Below are positions 1-8,715 of a DNA stretch of 64,000 bases, one piece after another. The notes beneath the pieces are model-generated. The model had not been told where the DNA came from. It was given only the letters and a program-made list of their open reading frames with translations, and searched no databases. The position numbers were made by a program, and so were the translations under genes. Location: the NCBI GenBank assembly GCA_018436725.1, contig JAHDKT010000022.1:62001-126000 (forward strand). The letters run 5' to 3'. Positions within the stretch are counted from its first letter, which is position 1. Each line of letters starts with the position of its first letter. This stretch comes from Synergistaceae bacterium. GTDB lineage: Bacteria > Synergistota > Synergistia > Synergistales > Aminobacteriaceae.

Positions 1-1533
1 CGACGACGTCGCCTCGTCGAGAATGAGAATCCGCGGATTCCGCACCACGGCGCGCGCTATGGCGATGCGCTGCCGCTGCCCGCCGCTCAGCGTGACGCCC
101 CGCTCGCCGACTTCGGTTTCGTACCCCGACGGGAGGGATTCTATGAAGGAGTGAATGCCCGCTATCTCGGCCGCCTTGACGATCTCCTCCCTGGCAAGGC
201 CGGGGAGGCCGTATGAAATGTTGAACGCTATGGAGCCGCGCAACAGCAGCGAGTCCTGATGCACCACGCCGATCTGCTTCCGGAGTTCTCTGAGGTCGAG
301 CGTGCGCACGTCCGCGCCGTCGATGGAGACCGTCCCGCTGTCCGGGTCGTAAAAACGGGGGATGAGATCCGCCAGAGTGGATTTTCCCGAGCCTGTCGGG
401 CCGACGACGGCGATCTTCTCTCCCGGACGAACGTCGAGATTGATACCCTTGAGTACCTCCTGCCCCTTGACGTAGGAGAAAGAGACATGGCGGAAAGAGA
501 CGCTCCCCCTGACCGCCCCGAGAGGCGCCGGGCTGTCCGGCGTGACGATGTCCTCCGGCGTGTCGAGCAGGCCGAAGATCCTGTCCGTCGCGGCCAGACC
601 TATCTGCATGGAGCCGACCACCGAGGTGAACACTCGTATCGGCTGCACGAGGAATCCTAGATACCCGAGGAAGGCGATCAGTTCGCCCGGCGTCAGATCT
701 CCGTTCACCACATCCTTTCCTCCGAGCCAGAGGATGAGCGCAAGCGCCGCGATGAGCACTACCTCGATGATCCCGGCGAGGGCTGACTGTACCTGAACTC
801 CGTGCATGACGGCGCGGAAGTTGTCCCGGTTGCTGCTCCTGAATCTTGCCAGTTCAAGGTCCTCCGTCGCGAAAGAACGGACGATCCGGATGGCCCCGAA
901 GGCTTCCTGTACGACTGCGGAGAGCGTCGCCAACTCGCTCTGTATTGCGTGCCCCACACCGCGGAGCTTTTTTGCCGCACGGTCGAGGATGACCACGGTG
1001 AGCGGGAGTATGGCGAAGGTGATGAGCGTGAGCTTCCAGTTGATGTAGAGCAGGAAACCGACCATTCCGGCGAAAGTGGCAGCCTGCACCACAAGGTTCA
1101 CCAGAACGGACGTGACGAGGTTCTGGAGTATGGTGACATCGTTGGTGATCCGCGACATCAGCTCCCCCAGTCGCTTGCCGTAGAGGTACTTCAGCGACAT
1201 CCGCTGGAGATGGTCGTAGAGGCGAAGCCGGAGGTCCATCACGACGTTCTGCCCCACCCAGTTCATCAGATACTGATGGCCGTACGATGCGATCCCCTTC
1301 CCGGCGAAGAGCGCCACGAGGACGAAGGGGAGCGCGTTGAGCATGGAGAGGTCCTTGTCGATGAGGACGTCGTCGACGACGTTCTTAAGCAGCCACGGCG
1401 GCACCACGTTGCACGCCGACGCGGCGATCATGCATCCGAGGGCGAGGAAGAATCGCCGCGAATACGGGCGGGCGTAGGCGAGCAGACGAAGATAGGGCGA
1501 CTTCTTCGATGGAGCCGTTCCTTGTGAAGTCAT
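1..1533 (-). CDS. msbA: MsbA-type lipid A/lipid ABC exporter, C-terminus outside window
   Basis: An ABC half-transporter with fused membrane and ATPase domains. It is expected to flip lipid A-core across the inner membrane using ATP. About 511 residues are visible. The N-terminal half (about residues 15-310) is a six-helix exporter domain. The nucleotide-binding domain follows with Walker A GPTGSGKST (about residue 376), signature LSGGQRQR (about 481) and Walker B ILILDEATSS, where the window ends. The start ATG (1531-1533) overlaps the stop of the preceding gene as ATGA, indicating translational coupling. The lipid A assignment rests on its place at the end of the lpx operon; the sequence alone would also fit a generic lipid or drug exporter. 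Confidence 0.85.
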   Translation of the reverse strand, partial: MTSQGTAPSKKSPYLRLLAYARPYSRRFFLALGCMIAASACNVVPPWLLKNVVDDVLIDKDLSMLNALPFVLVALFAGKGIASYGHQYLMNWVGQNVVMDLRLRLYDHLQRMSLKYLYGKRLGELMSRITNDVTILQNLVTSVLVNLVVQAATFAGMVGFLLYINWKLTLITFAILPLTVVILDRAAKKLRGVGHAIQSELATLSAVVQEAFGAIRIVRSFATEDLELARFRSSNRDNFRAVMHGVQVQSALAGIIEVVLIAALALILWLGGKDVVNGDLTPGELIAFLGYLGFLVQPIRVFTSVVGSMQIGLAATDRIFGLLDTPEDIVTPDSPAPLGAVRGSVSFRHVSFSYVKGQEVLKGINLDVRPGEKIAVVGPTGSGKSTLADLIPRFYDPDSGTVSIDGADVRTLDLRELRKQIGVVHQDSLLLRGSIAFNISYGLPGLAREEIVKAAEIAGIHSFIESLPSGYETEVGERGVTLSGGQRQRIAIARAVVRNPRILILDEATSS

Positions 1534-2732
1534 CGTTCAGAGAGCATCCTTTCAATATGGTCGGCCATGGCGGCCGCAGCGCCCAGCGGCGCCGAACCGG
1601 CTATCTCGGAGAGCGCCTTCCGCGTATCCGCAAGATACTTCTCGTCCAGAATGCGCTCGGCGACCCTCTCCGCGACATCATGTGCGGAGACCTCGCCGAT
1701 CATCTCGTCGACGACGGTTCGCCCGGCGAGTCTGTTCGGCCACGCCAGGAATCCGGTTCGTCGTCCTTTCGCCCTGAGCGCGGCCTCGCGCAGCACGGGG
1801 CCGAGCAGAGGGATGCGAGCAAGCACTCCGACCGCTCCCGGAAGCGGGATATGCCGAAGAGAGGAAAACGGCACCGCGACGAGAAAAGGGACGGAGCAGC
1901 GCATCAGTTCGAGCGTGTTTGTTCCGGGCTGCGTCACGGCGAAATCTACCCCGCGCAGCGCTTCTCCGTTTCCTCCGCGGACAGGAATCAGCCCCTCCTC
2001 TCGGAATCGTTCCGCCTCGCTCTCCGAGGCGAACGGAGAGATAACGACGAGCGCATCCAGCGAGGGAAAGCGTTTCCGTAATTCGGCCGCAGCCTCCCGT
2101 ATCAACGGAAGAGCGAATCTCCTGATATTCTCCCTGCTTCCGGGCAAGAAGGCGACTCGGGGCCAACGCCCCTCCTCTACGTCTTCGCGTATGGCGTCGG
2201 GAAAGCGCGCAAGGGAGTCCGCCACGAGGTCGCCCGCCACGTGGATTTTTCCCGCCTGTTCCAGCGCTCTCCCCTCGGCGGCGGAGGCGATGGATACCGC
2301 CATCTCGCGGTACGCGGTGAACATGGAGGCGCATCGCCCCATGCCTTTTTTCGGACCGTATGCGTAGCAGAAGAGCGGCGCACGGCACGAAGCGGAAAGC
2401 AGTCTCCCCCAGAGCAGGTCGCCGCCGAGCTGCACCAGAGCGTCGACTTGTGCGTTCGTCCCTTTTTTCCCGACGGCGCGAAGAGAAAGGGCCGTCCGGA
2501 GCGCGGATTCGGGCCCCGAAACGTCGGTAATTCCGAGAGAGCGGGCGACGCGTTCCTCCTCCCCCGAAGCGAACTGGCAGGGAAGAATGCGGAGCGAAAC
2601 ATCCCATCCGCGCCGCAACAGCTCCGCTGCGAACGGTCGTACCCATCCCCACAGCTCTCCCGGGCCGTTGGTCAGAAGGACAACCTTCCTGCACGGAGCT
2701 GCGATTTTTTCTTCACTCCGATTCGTCATCAT
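1530..2732 (-). CDS. LpxB-related glycosyltransferase (second copy-like gene)
   Basis: A 400-residue GT-B-fold protein related to lipid-A-disaccharide synthase but distinct from the lpxB just upstream. A GPGELWGW motif at residues 23-30 occupies the place of the LpxB glycine-rich donor loop. LPGSRE (about residue 190) and TQPGTNTLELM (about 265) match the LpxB/MurG-type nucleotide-sugar motifs LPGSR and SGT-LE. Its start ATGATG overlaps the lpxB stop, and its own stop overlaps the msbA start, so it is embedded in the lipid A operon. Which acceptor it glycosylates cannot be read from the sequence. A role in lipid A or lipid-linked sugar modification is inferred from context. Confidence 0.75.
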   Translation of the reverse strand: MMTNRSEEKIAAPCRKVVLLTNGPGELWGWVRPFAAELLRRGWDVSLRILPCQFASGEEERVARSLGITDVSGPESALRTALSLRAVGKKGTNAQVDALVQLGGDLLWGRLLSASCRAPLFCYAYGPKKGMGRCASMFTAYREMAVSIASAAEGRALEQAGKIHVAGDLVADSLARFPDAIREDVEEGRWPRVAFLPGSRENIRRFALPLIREAAAELRKRFPSLDALVVISPFASESEAERFREEGLIPVRGGNGEALRGVDFAVTQPGTNTLELMRCSVPFLVAVPFSSLRHIPLPGAVGVLARIPLLGPVLREAALRAKGRRTGFLAWPNRLAGRTVVDEMIGEVSAHDVAERVAERILDEKYLADTRKALSEIAGSAPLGAAAAMADHIERMLSER

Positions 2733-3871
2733 GCGGAAACACCTCTCTGCCGACCGGCATCCGGTTGGGTTCCGGAGCGGACGATCTCCGCCCAGAATTC
2801 GCGCGCGCCCGGCTCGCCCATTCGCTCTCTCGAGAGTGCGAGCCCTCGGTGGACGGCGTCTTGGTACTCCGGATTCCGGAGGTAGCGCAGAAGCGCCGAG
2901 AACGCATCGAGAGGAGTTGCCTTCCGTTGAAGAAGCTCGGGGTAGATCTCTCGGCCAGCGAGTATATTGGGCAGAGAGATTCGGTCCGTCTTCGACAGCA
3001 GCCTCCAGACCAACTCGGAGAGAAACCCCGTCCGATACAGAACCGCCATGAAGCGATCGAGCAGCATCGCCTCCACCGCGACGGTGCCGCTCGCCCCCGC
3101 AGCGGCGGCGCATCCTGCCAGCAGCTCTCTCCCTTCTCCTTCGAAGATCTCCATTCCGCGAAGCTCCTGTTTCATCCACTCTCTCAGGTCGTCCGAAATA
3201 CCGGGAGCGATGGAGAATATCGGAACGAAACCTTCATTGCGCAACAGAAGCGCGCACTCGCGCAGCACCGGGAGAAGGCGGCGGATTTCCGATCCTCGGC
3301 TTCCGGGAAGAAGGGCGACGCGGCGTTCATCCCCGGAGGGGCGTGAAGGAGGAACGGACGCGAACTCGTCGAGCAAAGGGTGCCCCCGCCATGCGGAAGC
3401 AACCCCTCGTTCCCGGAGGAAGTCATGTTCGAAGCGGAAGAGCGGGAGGCAAAGATCCACATCGCGGGCAAGAGCCCGTACACGGCCGGTTCGCCATGCC
3501 CAAACGGTCGGCGGAACCGCGTAGACGACGCGACCGCGCCACCCGGCGGAGCGGAGAGAGGCAATGAACGGAAGATGGAAATCCGGGCTGTCAATTACAA
3601 GAACAGTGGACGGGCCGCTGCGCAGCACGGCATCGACCATCTCCCGCCTGAGACGGAGCAGACGCGGTATCGCCGGAAGCACCTCGCCGACGCCCATCAG
3701 ATGGAGCGAGCGGGAATCCCGAAGGATTTCCATGCCTGCGGAGGCGCTCCTCTCTCCTGCCATACCGAAGATTCTTTCAGTATACCCACTTGCACGCAGT
3801 ATTCCGATGATCGCGGAAGCGTAGCCGTCGCCGGATATCTCTCCGCAGCTGACAAAGATCCCCCCGGGCAT
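2729..3871 (-). CDS. lpxB: Lipid-A-disaccharide synthase LpxB
   Basis: A 380-residue GT-B glycosyltransferase that joins UDP-2,3-diacylglucosamine to lipid X to give the disaccharide 1-phosphate of lipid A, at the inner face of the cytoplasmic membrane. The diagnostic N-terminal CGEISGD motif lies at residues 8-14. It is followed by the PPTVWAWR segment, an LPGSRGSEI nucleotide-sugar motif and a GASGTVAVEAML segment. Length matches the family. The ATG at 3871 was chosen because family homology begins there; the open frame runs much further upstream only because it is antisense-rich. It lies 11 bases after lpxI. Confidence 0.93.
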   Translation of the reverse strand: MPGGIFVSCGEISGDGYASAIIGILRASGYTERIFGMAGERSASAGMEILRDSRSLHLMGVGEVLPAIPRLLRLRREMVDAVLRSGPSTVLVIDSPDFHLPFIASLRSAGWRGRVVYAVPPTVWAWRTGRVRALARDVDLCLPLFRFEHDFLRERGVASAWRGHPLLDEFASVPPSRPSGDERRVALLPGSRGSEIRRLLPVLRECALLLRNEGFVPIFSIAPGISDDLREWMKQELRGMEIFEGEGRELLAGCAAAAGASGTVAVEAMLLDRFMAVLYRTGFLSELVWRLLSKTDRISLPNILAGREIYPELLQRKATPLDAFSALLRYLRNPEYQDAVHRGLALSRERMGEPGAREFWAEIVRSGTQPDAGRQRGVSA

Positions 3872-3882
3872 TGGCTCCGCGC

Positions 3883-4815
3883 TCAAGGGCGACGTCCTCC
3901 GGAGAGAGGAACGGAAGCCCCGTGGATTCCGAAAACGGCGATTCCGAGCATATCCGCCCGCTTCTTGAACGTCTCCGGGTCGAGGAGCAGCGTGCGTCCC
4001 GCCTCCACGGCAAGACAGGTCAAACCTGCGGAGCGCATCGCCTCGAGCGTCGGGACGCCGACCACCGGGACGTCGTAGCGCTCGTCCTGATCGGCGCGCA
4101 TCATCTTTACTACGACTCCGCCACAAACAGGTCGGGCGCCGGAGTCGACCTCGGCCCGCGCGCGCCCCAGGAGTTCGCCCGCCCTGCGGATCATGGCGTC
4201 GGTCCCCTCCATGGCCTCGATAGCGACCACGGCTCCCCGCGCCACCACGACGGACTGACCGAAAGACAGGGGGAGCGTCACGGAGAGGATACTCCTGCCG
4301 CATTCGATATCCGACGACTCTCCTTCGGACGGCGTTCTTCCGGCGATAGTTCCTTCCGGAGCGAGATTTTCAGCCAAAAACGACGTATACGGGAGCACGC
4401 GGAGCCCCGCGCTCTCGAAGGCGGCCACGATCCGGCCCAGAAGGCTGTGATCGTCGTTGTTTCCTTTTTCCAGAAGAGCGCGAAGCGACGGATCGAGCGA
4501 CGCTTCGTAGATACGCCGTTTGGGAACTGTTCCGGCAAGCGTAACGGCGCGTACGCCCCGACGGAGCATATCCTGTATCGTCGCCCGCAGGTCGATGCCC
4601 GAGCGGGGTGCTCCCTCCCTTCCGGAAGAGGGCAGAGAAACGGCCTCGACACCGCGCAAGCCGTCGAATACGGAGCGATCTCCCAAACAGTAGACCACCA
4701 AGGAAAAACCCGAACGGGAGGCATGAGCGGCGAGAAGAAGCGGTAACCCTCCCTCGCCCGCAATAAGCGCATCGAGAGGTCGCTTCGGCATGCAGGGCAA
4801 TTTATCCTGTATCAT
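3883..4815 (-). CDS. lpxI: UDP-2,3-diacylglucosamine diphosphatase LpxI
   Basis: A 310-residue member of the LpxI (DUF1009) family, which hydrolyses UDP-2,3-diacylglucosamine to lipid X and UMP. It takes the place of LpxH, which I do not see here. The N-terminal LIAGEGGLPLLLA segment is the LpxI signature. The C-terminal half carries the typical AIEAMEGTDAMIRRAG and VVVKMMRADQDERYDVPVVG stretches, which supply the catalytic Asp. I chose the ATG at 4815, preceded by an AAGGA-type site; an ATG at 4791 also fits. It sits directly before lpxB, as expected for consecutive pathway steps. Confidence 0.93.
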   Translation of the reverse strand: MIQDKLPCMPKRPLDALIAGEGGLPLLLAAHASRSGFSLVVYCLGDRSVFDGLRGVEAVSLPSSGREGAPRSGIDLRATIQDMLRRGVRAVTLAGTVPKRRIYEASLDPSLRALLEKGNNDDHSLLGRIVAAFESAGLRVLPYTSFLAENLAPEGTIAGRTPSEGESSDIECGRSILSVTLPLSFGQSVVVARGAVVAIEAMEGTDAMIRRAGELLGRARAEVDSGARPVCGGVVVKMMRADQDERYDVPVVGVPTLEAMRSAGLTCLAVEAGRTLLLDPETFKKRADMLGIAVFGIHGASVPLSGGRRP

Positions 4816-4898
4816 AGGTTCCAGTCCTTTCGCTCTATCATTCGTACCGTAGTGAACAGCCGGAGGCTCTGGGCGGTCCGCGGCCGGCGGGGAGCCAA

Positions 4899-6005
4899 TC
4901 AGCCGTTCGCTCTTCTGGCGAAGTACCCTCCGACGAGAAGGAACAGCCCATTTGGCAGCCATGCGGCGATGAACGCCGGGATATACCCCGCCTCCCCCAA
5001 CGCCCTGCTGAAGGACATGACCACATAATAGCCGAAAACGATGAGCACGCTCAGTCCGAAGCCGATTCCGGGGCCGGAGCGTGTAGAGCGAACGCCGAGC
5101 GAGGAACCGAGCACGGCGAGCACCACGCTGGCCCAGGGCAGCGCAAGCCGAAGATGGAACATCACCTTCAGCGGCGCCAAGTTCTGCCCCTGCTGCTCCA
5201 TAAGCGCGATCTGCGTCAGAAGTTCGACTGAACTCATCTCCGAAGGGCGTCTCGACGCCTGTTCTATCTGCACCGGGCTCAGGTTGAGGTGGAGCCGTTG
5301 ACGTTCGAAGCGGAAGAGCGACTGCACTTTCGCTGCGGGCGTTACCTCGAACACCTGACCGTTCTCGATCCACCATTCGCCTCCCGCCCAAACACCCTCG
5401 TCGGCCAGCGAGATTCTGTTCAACCGGCCGTTTTCGAACTCCTGAATAATGATGTCCTTCATAAATCCGTCCTGGGGCTTGAGTTCGCCGAGGTAGATCA
5501 CCCTCTTCAACATACCGTCCTGCTCTTCCCGGAGAAAGACCTTCTCCTTAAGGAGCGCGGGTTTCTCGCGGAGTATCTCGAATTTCATCAGGTTTTCCGC
5601 CGCCCTGTTCGCAAACGGAACGATCGTCTCCGCTCCGATCATGGCGGCGAGGCTGACGAGGATGGACGCCAGAAAGACCGGGCGGAGAATCCTGTGGAAG
5701 GGAATCCCGGCCGACTTCAGCGCGACCAGCTCGCTGTTGGCGCTGAGTCTGCTGAATGTAAGCAGGGACGAGAGCAGAGAGCCCATGGGGAGCGTCAGGA
5801 TCACCACCTCCGGAAGCCGGTAGATGAAGAGACGGGCGACGACGCCGAGCGACACCCCCTGTTCGATGATCAGGTTGGCGGCCTGGAAAAGGAGGTCTCC
5901 GGCCACGAAGACCATCGTGAAGGAGGTCACACCGAAAAGAAAGGAACCTGCTAGTTCCCTCAGGACAAACCTGTCAAGAATCCCGAATCCCGCATGTTTT
6001 CCCAT
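4899..6005 (-). CDS. LptF/LptG-family LPS export permease
   Basis: A 368-residue member of the YjgP/YjgQ permease family, the inner-membrane part of the Lpt machine that extracts LPS and passes it to the periplasmic bridge. Three membrane segments near the N-terminus (about 14-36, 57-80, 102-122) are followed by a roughly 140-residue periplasmic beta-jellyroll region and three C-terminal membrane segments, which is the family layout. Only one family member is present here, so LptF and LptG cannot be told apart; the partner and LptB/A/C must lie elsewhere. The ATG at 6005 shares one base with the kdsC stop (TGATG). Confidence 0.88.
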   Translation of the reverse strand: MGKHAGFGILDRFVLRELAGSFLFGVTSFTMVFVAGDLLFQAANLIIEQGVSLGVVARLFIYRLPEVVILTLPMGSLLSSLLTFSRLSANSELVALKSAGIPFHRILRPVFLASILVSLAAMIGAETIVPFANRAAENLMKFEILREKPALLKEKVFLREEQDGMLKRVIYLGELKPQDGFMKDIIIQEFENGRLNRISLADEGVWAGGEWWIENGQVFEVTPAAKVQSLFRFERQRLHLNLSPVQIEQASRRPSEMSSVELLTQIALMEQQGQNLAPLKVMFHLRLALPWASVVLAVLGSSLGVRSTRSGPGIGFGLSVLIVFGYYVVMSFSRALGEAGYIPAFIAAWLPNGLFLLVGGYFARRANG

Positions 6006-6523
6006 CACGGCCTCTTCGTCCCGGAGGGGTCCGAAACACCGACGACGACGCAGCGCATATTCAGCCGCAGGATATGGTCCGCGGCTTCACGAACGGCCCC
6101 CCGGCCCCCCGTGTTCAACGTCACGAAATCCGCCGACGCCTTCGCCTCCGAGACGGCGTCGGCGGGAGCGAAGGCGAGACCGGCGGCGTGAAGGCACTCT
6201 ACGTCGTTTACATCGTCTCCCATGTATGCTGCTTCTTCCGCCGCCAGCTCAAGGTCCGAAAGCAGTCCCATGAAGACCGGAAGTTTCTCCCCCGTTCCGT
6301 TAAAAAGGAGATCTACCCCGAGATCGCGGGCCCTCTGGGCCGTCGCGTCGGAACGTCGGCCGCTGAGAAAGGCCGTACGGACTCCGGCGCCGCGTAATCG
6401 GACAATCCCCATGCCGTCACGGATATCGAACCGTTTGAACTCCCCTCCGCGGCCGTCCATATACACTCCTCCGTCGGTGAGCGTGCCGTCGACATCCAGC
6501 ACGAGCAATTTAATCCTCTTCAT
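6005..6523 (-). CDS. kdsC: 3-deoxy-D-manno-octulosonate 8-phosphate phosphatase KdsC
   Basis: A 172-residue C0-type HAD phosphatase that removes phosphate from KDO 8-phosphate, giving KDO for the LPS inner core. The HAD motif I is DVDGTLTDGG at residues 10-19, with nucleophile Asp10 and acid/base Asp12. Motif II FLSGR and motif IV GDDVNDVE follow at the family positions. The length is typical for stand-alone KdsC. Its start lies inside the end of lpxA (14-base overlap) and its stop is coupled to the lptF-type gene. The closely related YrbI name would fit the same sequence. Confidence 0.9.
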   Translation of the reverse strand: MKRIKLLVLDVDGTLTDGGVYMDGRGGEFKRFDIRDGMGIVRLRGAGVRTAFLSGRRSDATAQRARDLGVDLLFNGTGEKLPVFMGLLSDLELAAEEAAYMGDDVNDVECLHAAGLAFAPADAVSEAKASADFVTLNTGGRGAVREAADHILRLNMRCVVVGVSDPSGTKRP

Positions 6524-7331
6524 CTTCCTTCCTCCGCAGGGCGTGCCCCTTCGTCCAGAGGGCGACCCCTCTTCTGGACTCCCCGCAGAAAGAGAGAATC
6601 TCTCCGGCGACGGGGTTCCCGCCCGCTTCGGAGGCGGAGAGACGCTCCACCGCCTGCCTGAAAGGAAGCCCTCCGCGGAAGAGTTCCTCGTACAGCGCAC
6701 GCACCGCGGCGCGTGCGGATGCATCGAAACCGGCTCGCCGCATCCCCACCTTGTTCAGACCGTAGATATCGGCAGGGTGCCCGTCCGCCATAAGATACGG
6801 GGGGATATCCTTCACAATCTTCGACAATCCGCCGATCATGCAGAGCGCGCCGACCCTGACGAACTGGTGGACGCCGGACATGCCGCCCATGACGGCGCCG
6901 TCGCCCACGGAGGAGAAGCCAGAAAGCCCCACTTTGTTCGCCATGGTGACCCTTTTACCCACGAAAGCGTTATGTCCGACGTGCACCCCTTCCATCAGCA
7001 ACGATTCGTCGCCGACGACTGTGCACGCCCCCTCGCCCGTGGCCCGGTGGACCGTCACGTTCTCTCTGAGCGTCACGGAGTCGCCGATCCGAACCCACGA
7101 CTCTTCCCCCTTGAAGCCGTGATCCTGAGGCTCGCCCCCCAGGACGACATGCTGTTCGAGGCGGCAGTTCGCTCCGATCTCGACGAAATCGAGCACCGTG
7201 ACGAACGCGGAAAGCACTGTTCCCGAGCCGATGCGCACCCTTTCATTCACTATGCAGTACGGACCGACGAACGTATCTTCCCCCAGCTCGGCCTTCGGGG
7301 AAACGATGGCCGTCGGATGAATGCGCGCCAT
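6510..7331 (-). CDS. lpxA: UDP-N-acetylglucosamine acyltransferase LpxA
   Basis: A 273-residue cytoplasmic acyltransferase that transfers a 3-hydroxyacyl chain from ACP to UDP-GlcNAc, the first step of lipid A synthesis. The N-terminal two thirds are hexapeptide repeats of the left-handed beta-helix. The substrate-binding GGEPQD segment (65-70) and the EGVHVGHN motif, with catalytic His120 (equivalent to His125 of E. coli), are present. A helical C-terminal domain follows. The ATG is immediately adjacent to the fabZ stop. The FabZ-LpxA order is the usual one. Confidence 0.95.
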   Translation of the reverse strand: MARIHPTAIVSPKAELGEDTFVGPYCIVNERVRIGSGTVLSAFVTVLDFVEIGANCRLEQHVVLGGEPQDHGFKGEESWVRIGDSVTLRENVTVHRATGEGACTVVGDESLLMEGVHVGHNAFVGKRVTMANKVGLSGFSSVGDGAVMGGMSGVHQFVRVGALCMIGGLSKIVKDIPPYLMADGHPADIYGLNKVGMRRAGFDASARAAVRALYEELFRGGLPFRQAVERLSASEAGGNPVAGEILSFCGESRRGVALWTKGHALRRKEDEED

Positions 7332-7814
7332 TTATCGCGCCGCCTCCTCCCCGCTTCGCGAGGACGCATCCTTGTTCTCGGGCGCGGCGAGCGTCTCCGC
7401 CGCGACGAAACTGAATTCGGCCTCCGCCGCGACAACCCCGTCGACGCGTCCGACGGTACGCACCTTCCCCATCTTTCCGCGCAGTTTGAGCATCTCCGCA
7501 GTCGTGACAAGCTGGTCCCCCGGTTTCACCGGTCTGCGGAACTTCGCCTTCTCCACTCCGGTGAGAAATGTTATGAGGTTTTCGCTTCCCGGGCGTGCGG
7601 AGAGCATCATCGCGGCGACCTGCCCCATCGCTTCGAGGACAAGAACTCCCGGCATGACCGGCTCCGTCGGGAAATGGCCCTGGAAAAAGGGCTCGTTGAT
7701 GGTGACGTTCTTGATGCCTACGGCATGCCCCTCGTCCATTTCGAGGATGCGGTCGACGAGAAGGAATGGATAACGGTGCGGCAAGCATTTCATTATTTTT
7801 TGGATGTCAAACAT
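7332..7814 (-). CDS. fabZ: 3-hydroxyacyl-ACP dehydratase FabZ
   Basis: A 160-residue hot-dog-fold dehydratase of type II fatty acid synthesis. It competes with LpxA/LpxD for 3-hydroxyacyl-ACP and is often encoded beside them. The N-terminal segment KCLPHRYPFLLVDR is diagnostic. The catalytic pair sits in GHFPTEPVMPGVLVLEA, with His47 and Glu61. About 15 extra residues at the C-terminus are polar and probably disordered. The start is the ATG at 7814, where homology begins. It lies 25 bases after lpxC. Confidence 0.95.
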   Translation of the reverse strand: MFDIQKIMKCLPHRYPFLLVDRILEMDEGHAVGIKNVTINEPFFQGHFPTEPVMPGVLVLEAMGQVAAMMLSARPGSENLITFLTGVEKAKFRRPVKPGDQLVTTAEMLKLRGKMGKVRTVGRVDGVVAAEAEFSFVAAETLAAPENKDASSRSGEEAAR

Positions 7815-7839
7815 AATTCGTCTCCTTTTTCGAAAATTT

Positions 7840-8715
7840 TCACCGTTTTCTGCTCCCGATCGCTCCGACGCCGCGCAGTCTTCGCAAACGTTCAACGAGC
7901 CGACAGTGCATCGCGTGCCCCGACTTGATCGCCGTAACGCGCGCATTCAGAGGAGATCCGAGCAGATAGAGATCGCCCAGCAGGTCGAGAAGCTTGTGCC
8001 GGACGAACTCGTCCTGGAAACGCAGGCCGTCGGAGGCTTGGACGCCCCGCTCTCCAACAACGACCGCATTGTCGAGGCTCCCGCCCCGGGCAAGCCCTGC
8101 GGTGCGAAGGCGTTCTACCTCGGATGCCAGAGCGAAGGTCCTCGCTCCGGCGATGCACGCGATAAAGTCGTCCTTCGCCGCGTCGAAAACGGCCATCTGG
8201 GTTCCAATGGGGCGCTCCGCGTACTGAATAACGTAGGAGAGCGCAAGATCGCCCTGCGGAAAGAGGGATATCTCCGCCTCTCTCGCGCCGTCTACTATTG
8301 TCACAGGAAACGCCGGAGAAAAGGCCTTCAGGCGGATTCCGGCGGCTTCTTCCGGAGTTGCGGGCGCGGAGGCATCGAAAAGGGTTTGGGCGAACAAGGC
8401 GCTGCATCCGTCTGCAGCGGGAATCTCGGGCCCTTTCAGCGATATTCGCACCGACCAGAGTCCGAGAGCCGCAAGCGCCGCGAACAGATGTTCCGTCGTC
8501 CGCGCGTTCAGCCGCGAATACGGGAGAAAGACCGTCGTCCCGCGACCTTCGCCCGAAATCGGACACAACTCCAAAGGAGCCGTATCGCCGTCGATCTCCA
8601 GTTCCGGTCGCGAGCCGGGCGGCAGCGGGGCGACGGCAACCTCGGCATCCTTTCCGGTATGAATTCCTCTTCCGGCGAAGCGCACCTGCCCCAGGAGTCT
8701 GCGAAATACGCCCAT
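7840..8715 (-). CDS. lpxC: UDP-3-O-acyl-N-acetylglucosamine deacetylase LpxC
   Basis: A 291-residue zinc amidase that carries out the committed deacetylation step of lipid A synthesis. The zinc ligands fit TTEHLFAAL (His76) and FVRHKLLDLLGDL (His240, Asp244), and the catalytic general acid lies in SGHAMH (His267). GIHTG near residue 17 is the family N-terminal motif. Its start overlaps the lpxD stop by one base, indicating coupled translation. Residues after 275 form a basic tail without special features. Confidence 0.95.
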   Translation of the reverse strand: MGVFRRLLGQVRFAGRGIHTGKDAEVAVAPLPPGSRPELEIDGDTAPLELCPISGEGRGTTVFLPYSRLNARTTEHLFAALAALGLWSVRISLKGPEIPAADGCSALFAQTLFDASAPATPEEAAGIRLKAFSPAFPVTIVDGAREAEISLFPQGDLALSYVIQYAERPIGTQMAVFDAAKDDFIACIAGARTFALASEVERLRTAGLARGGSLDNAVVVGERGVQASDGLRFQDEFVRHKLLDLLGDLYLLGSPLNARVTAIKSGHAMHCRLVERLRRLRGVGAIGSRKR

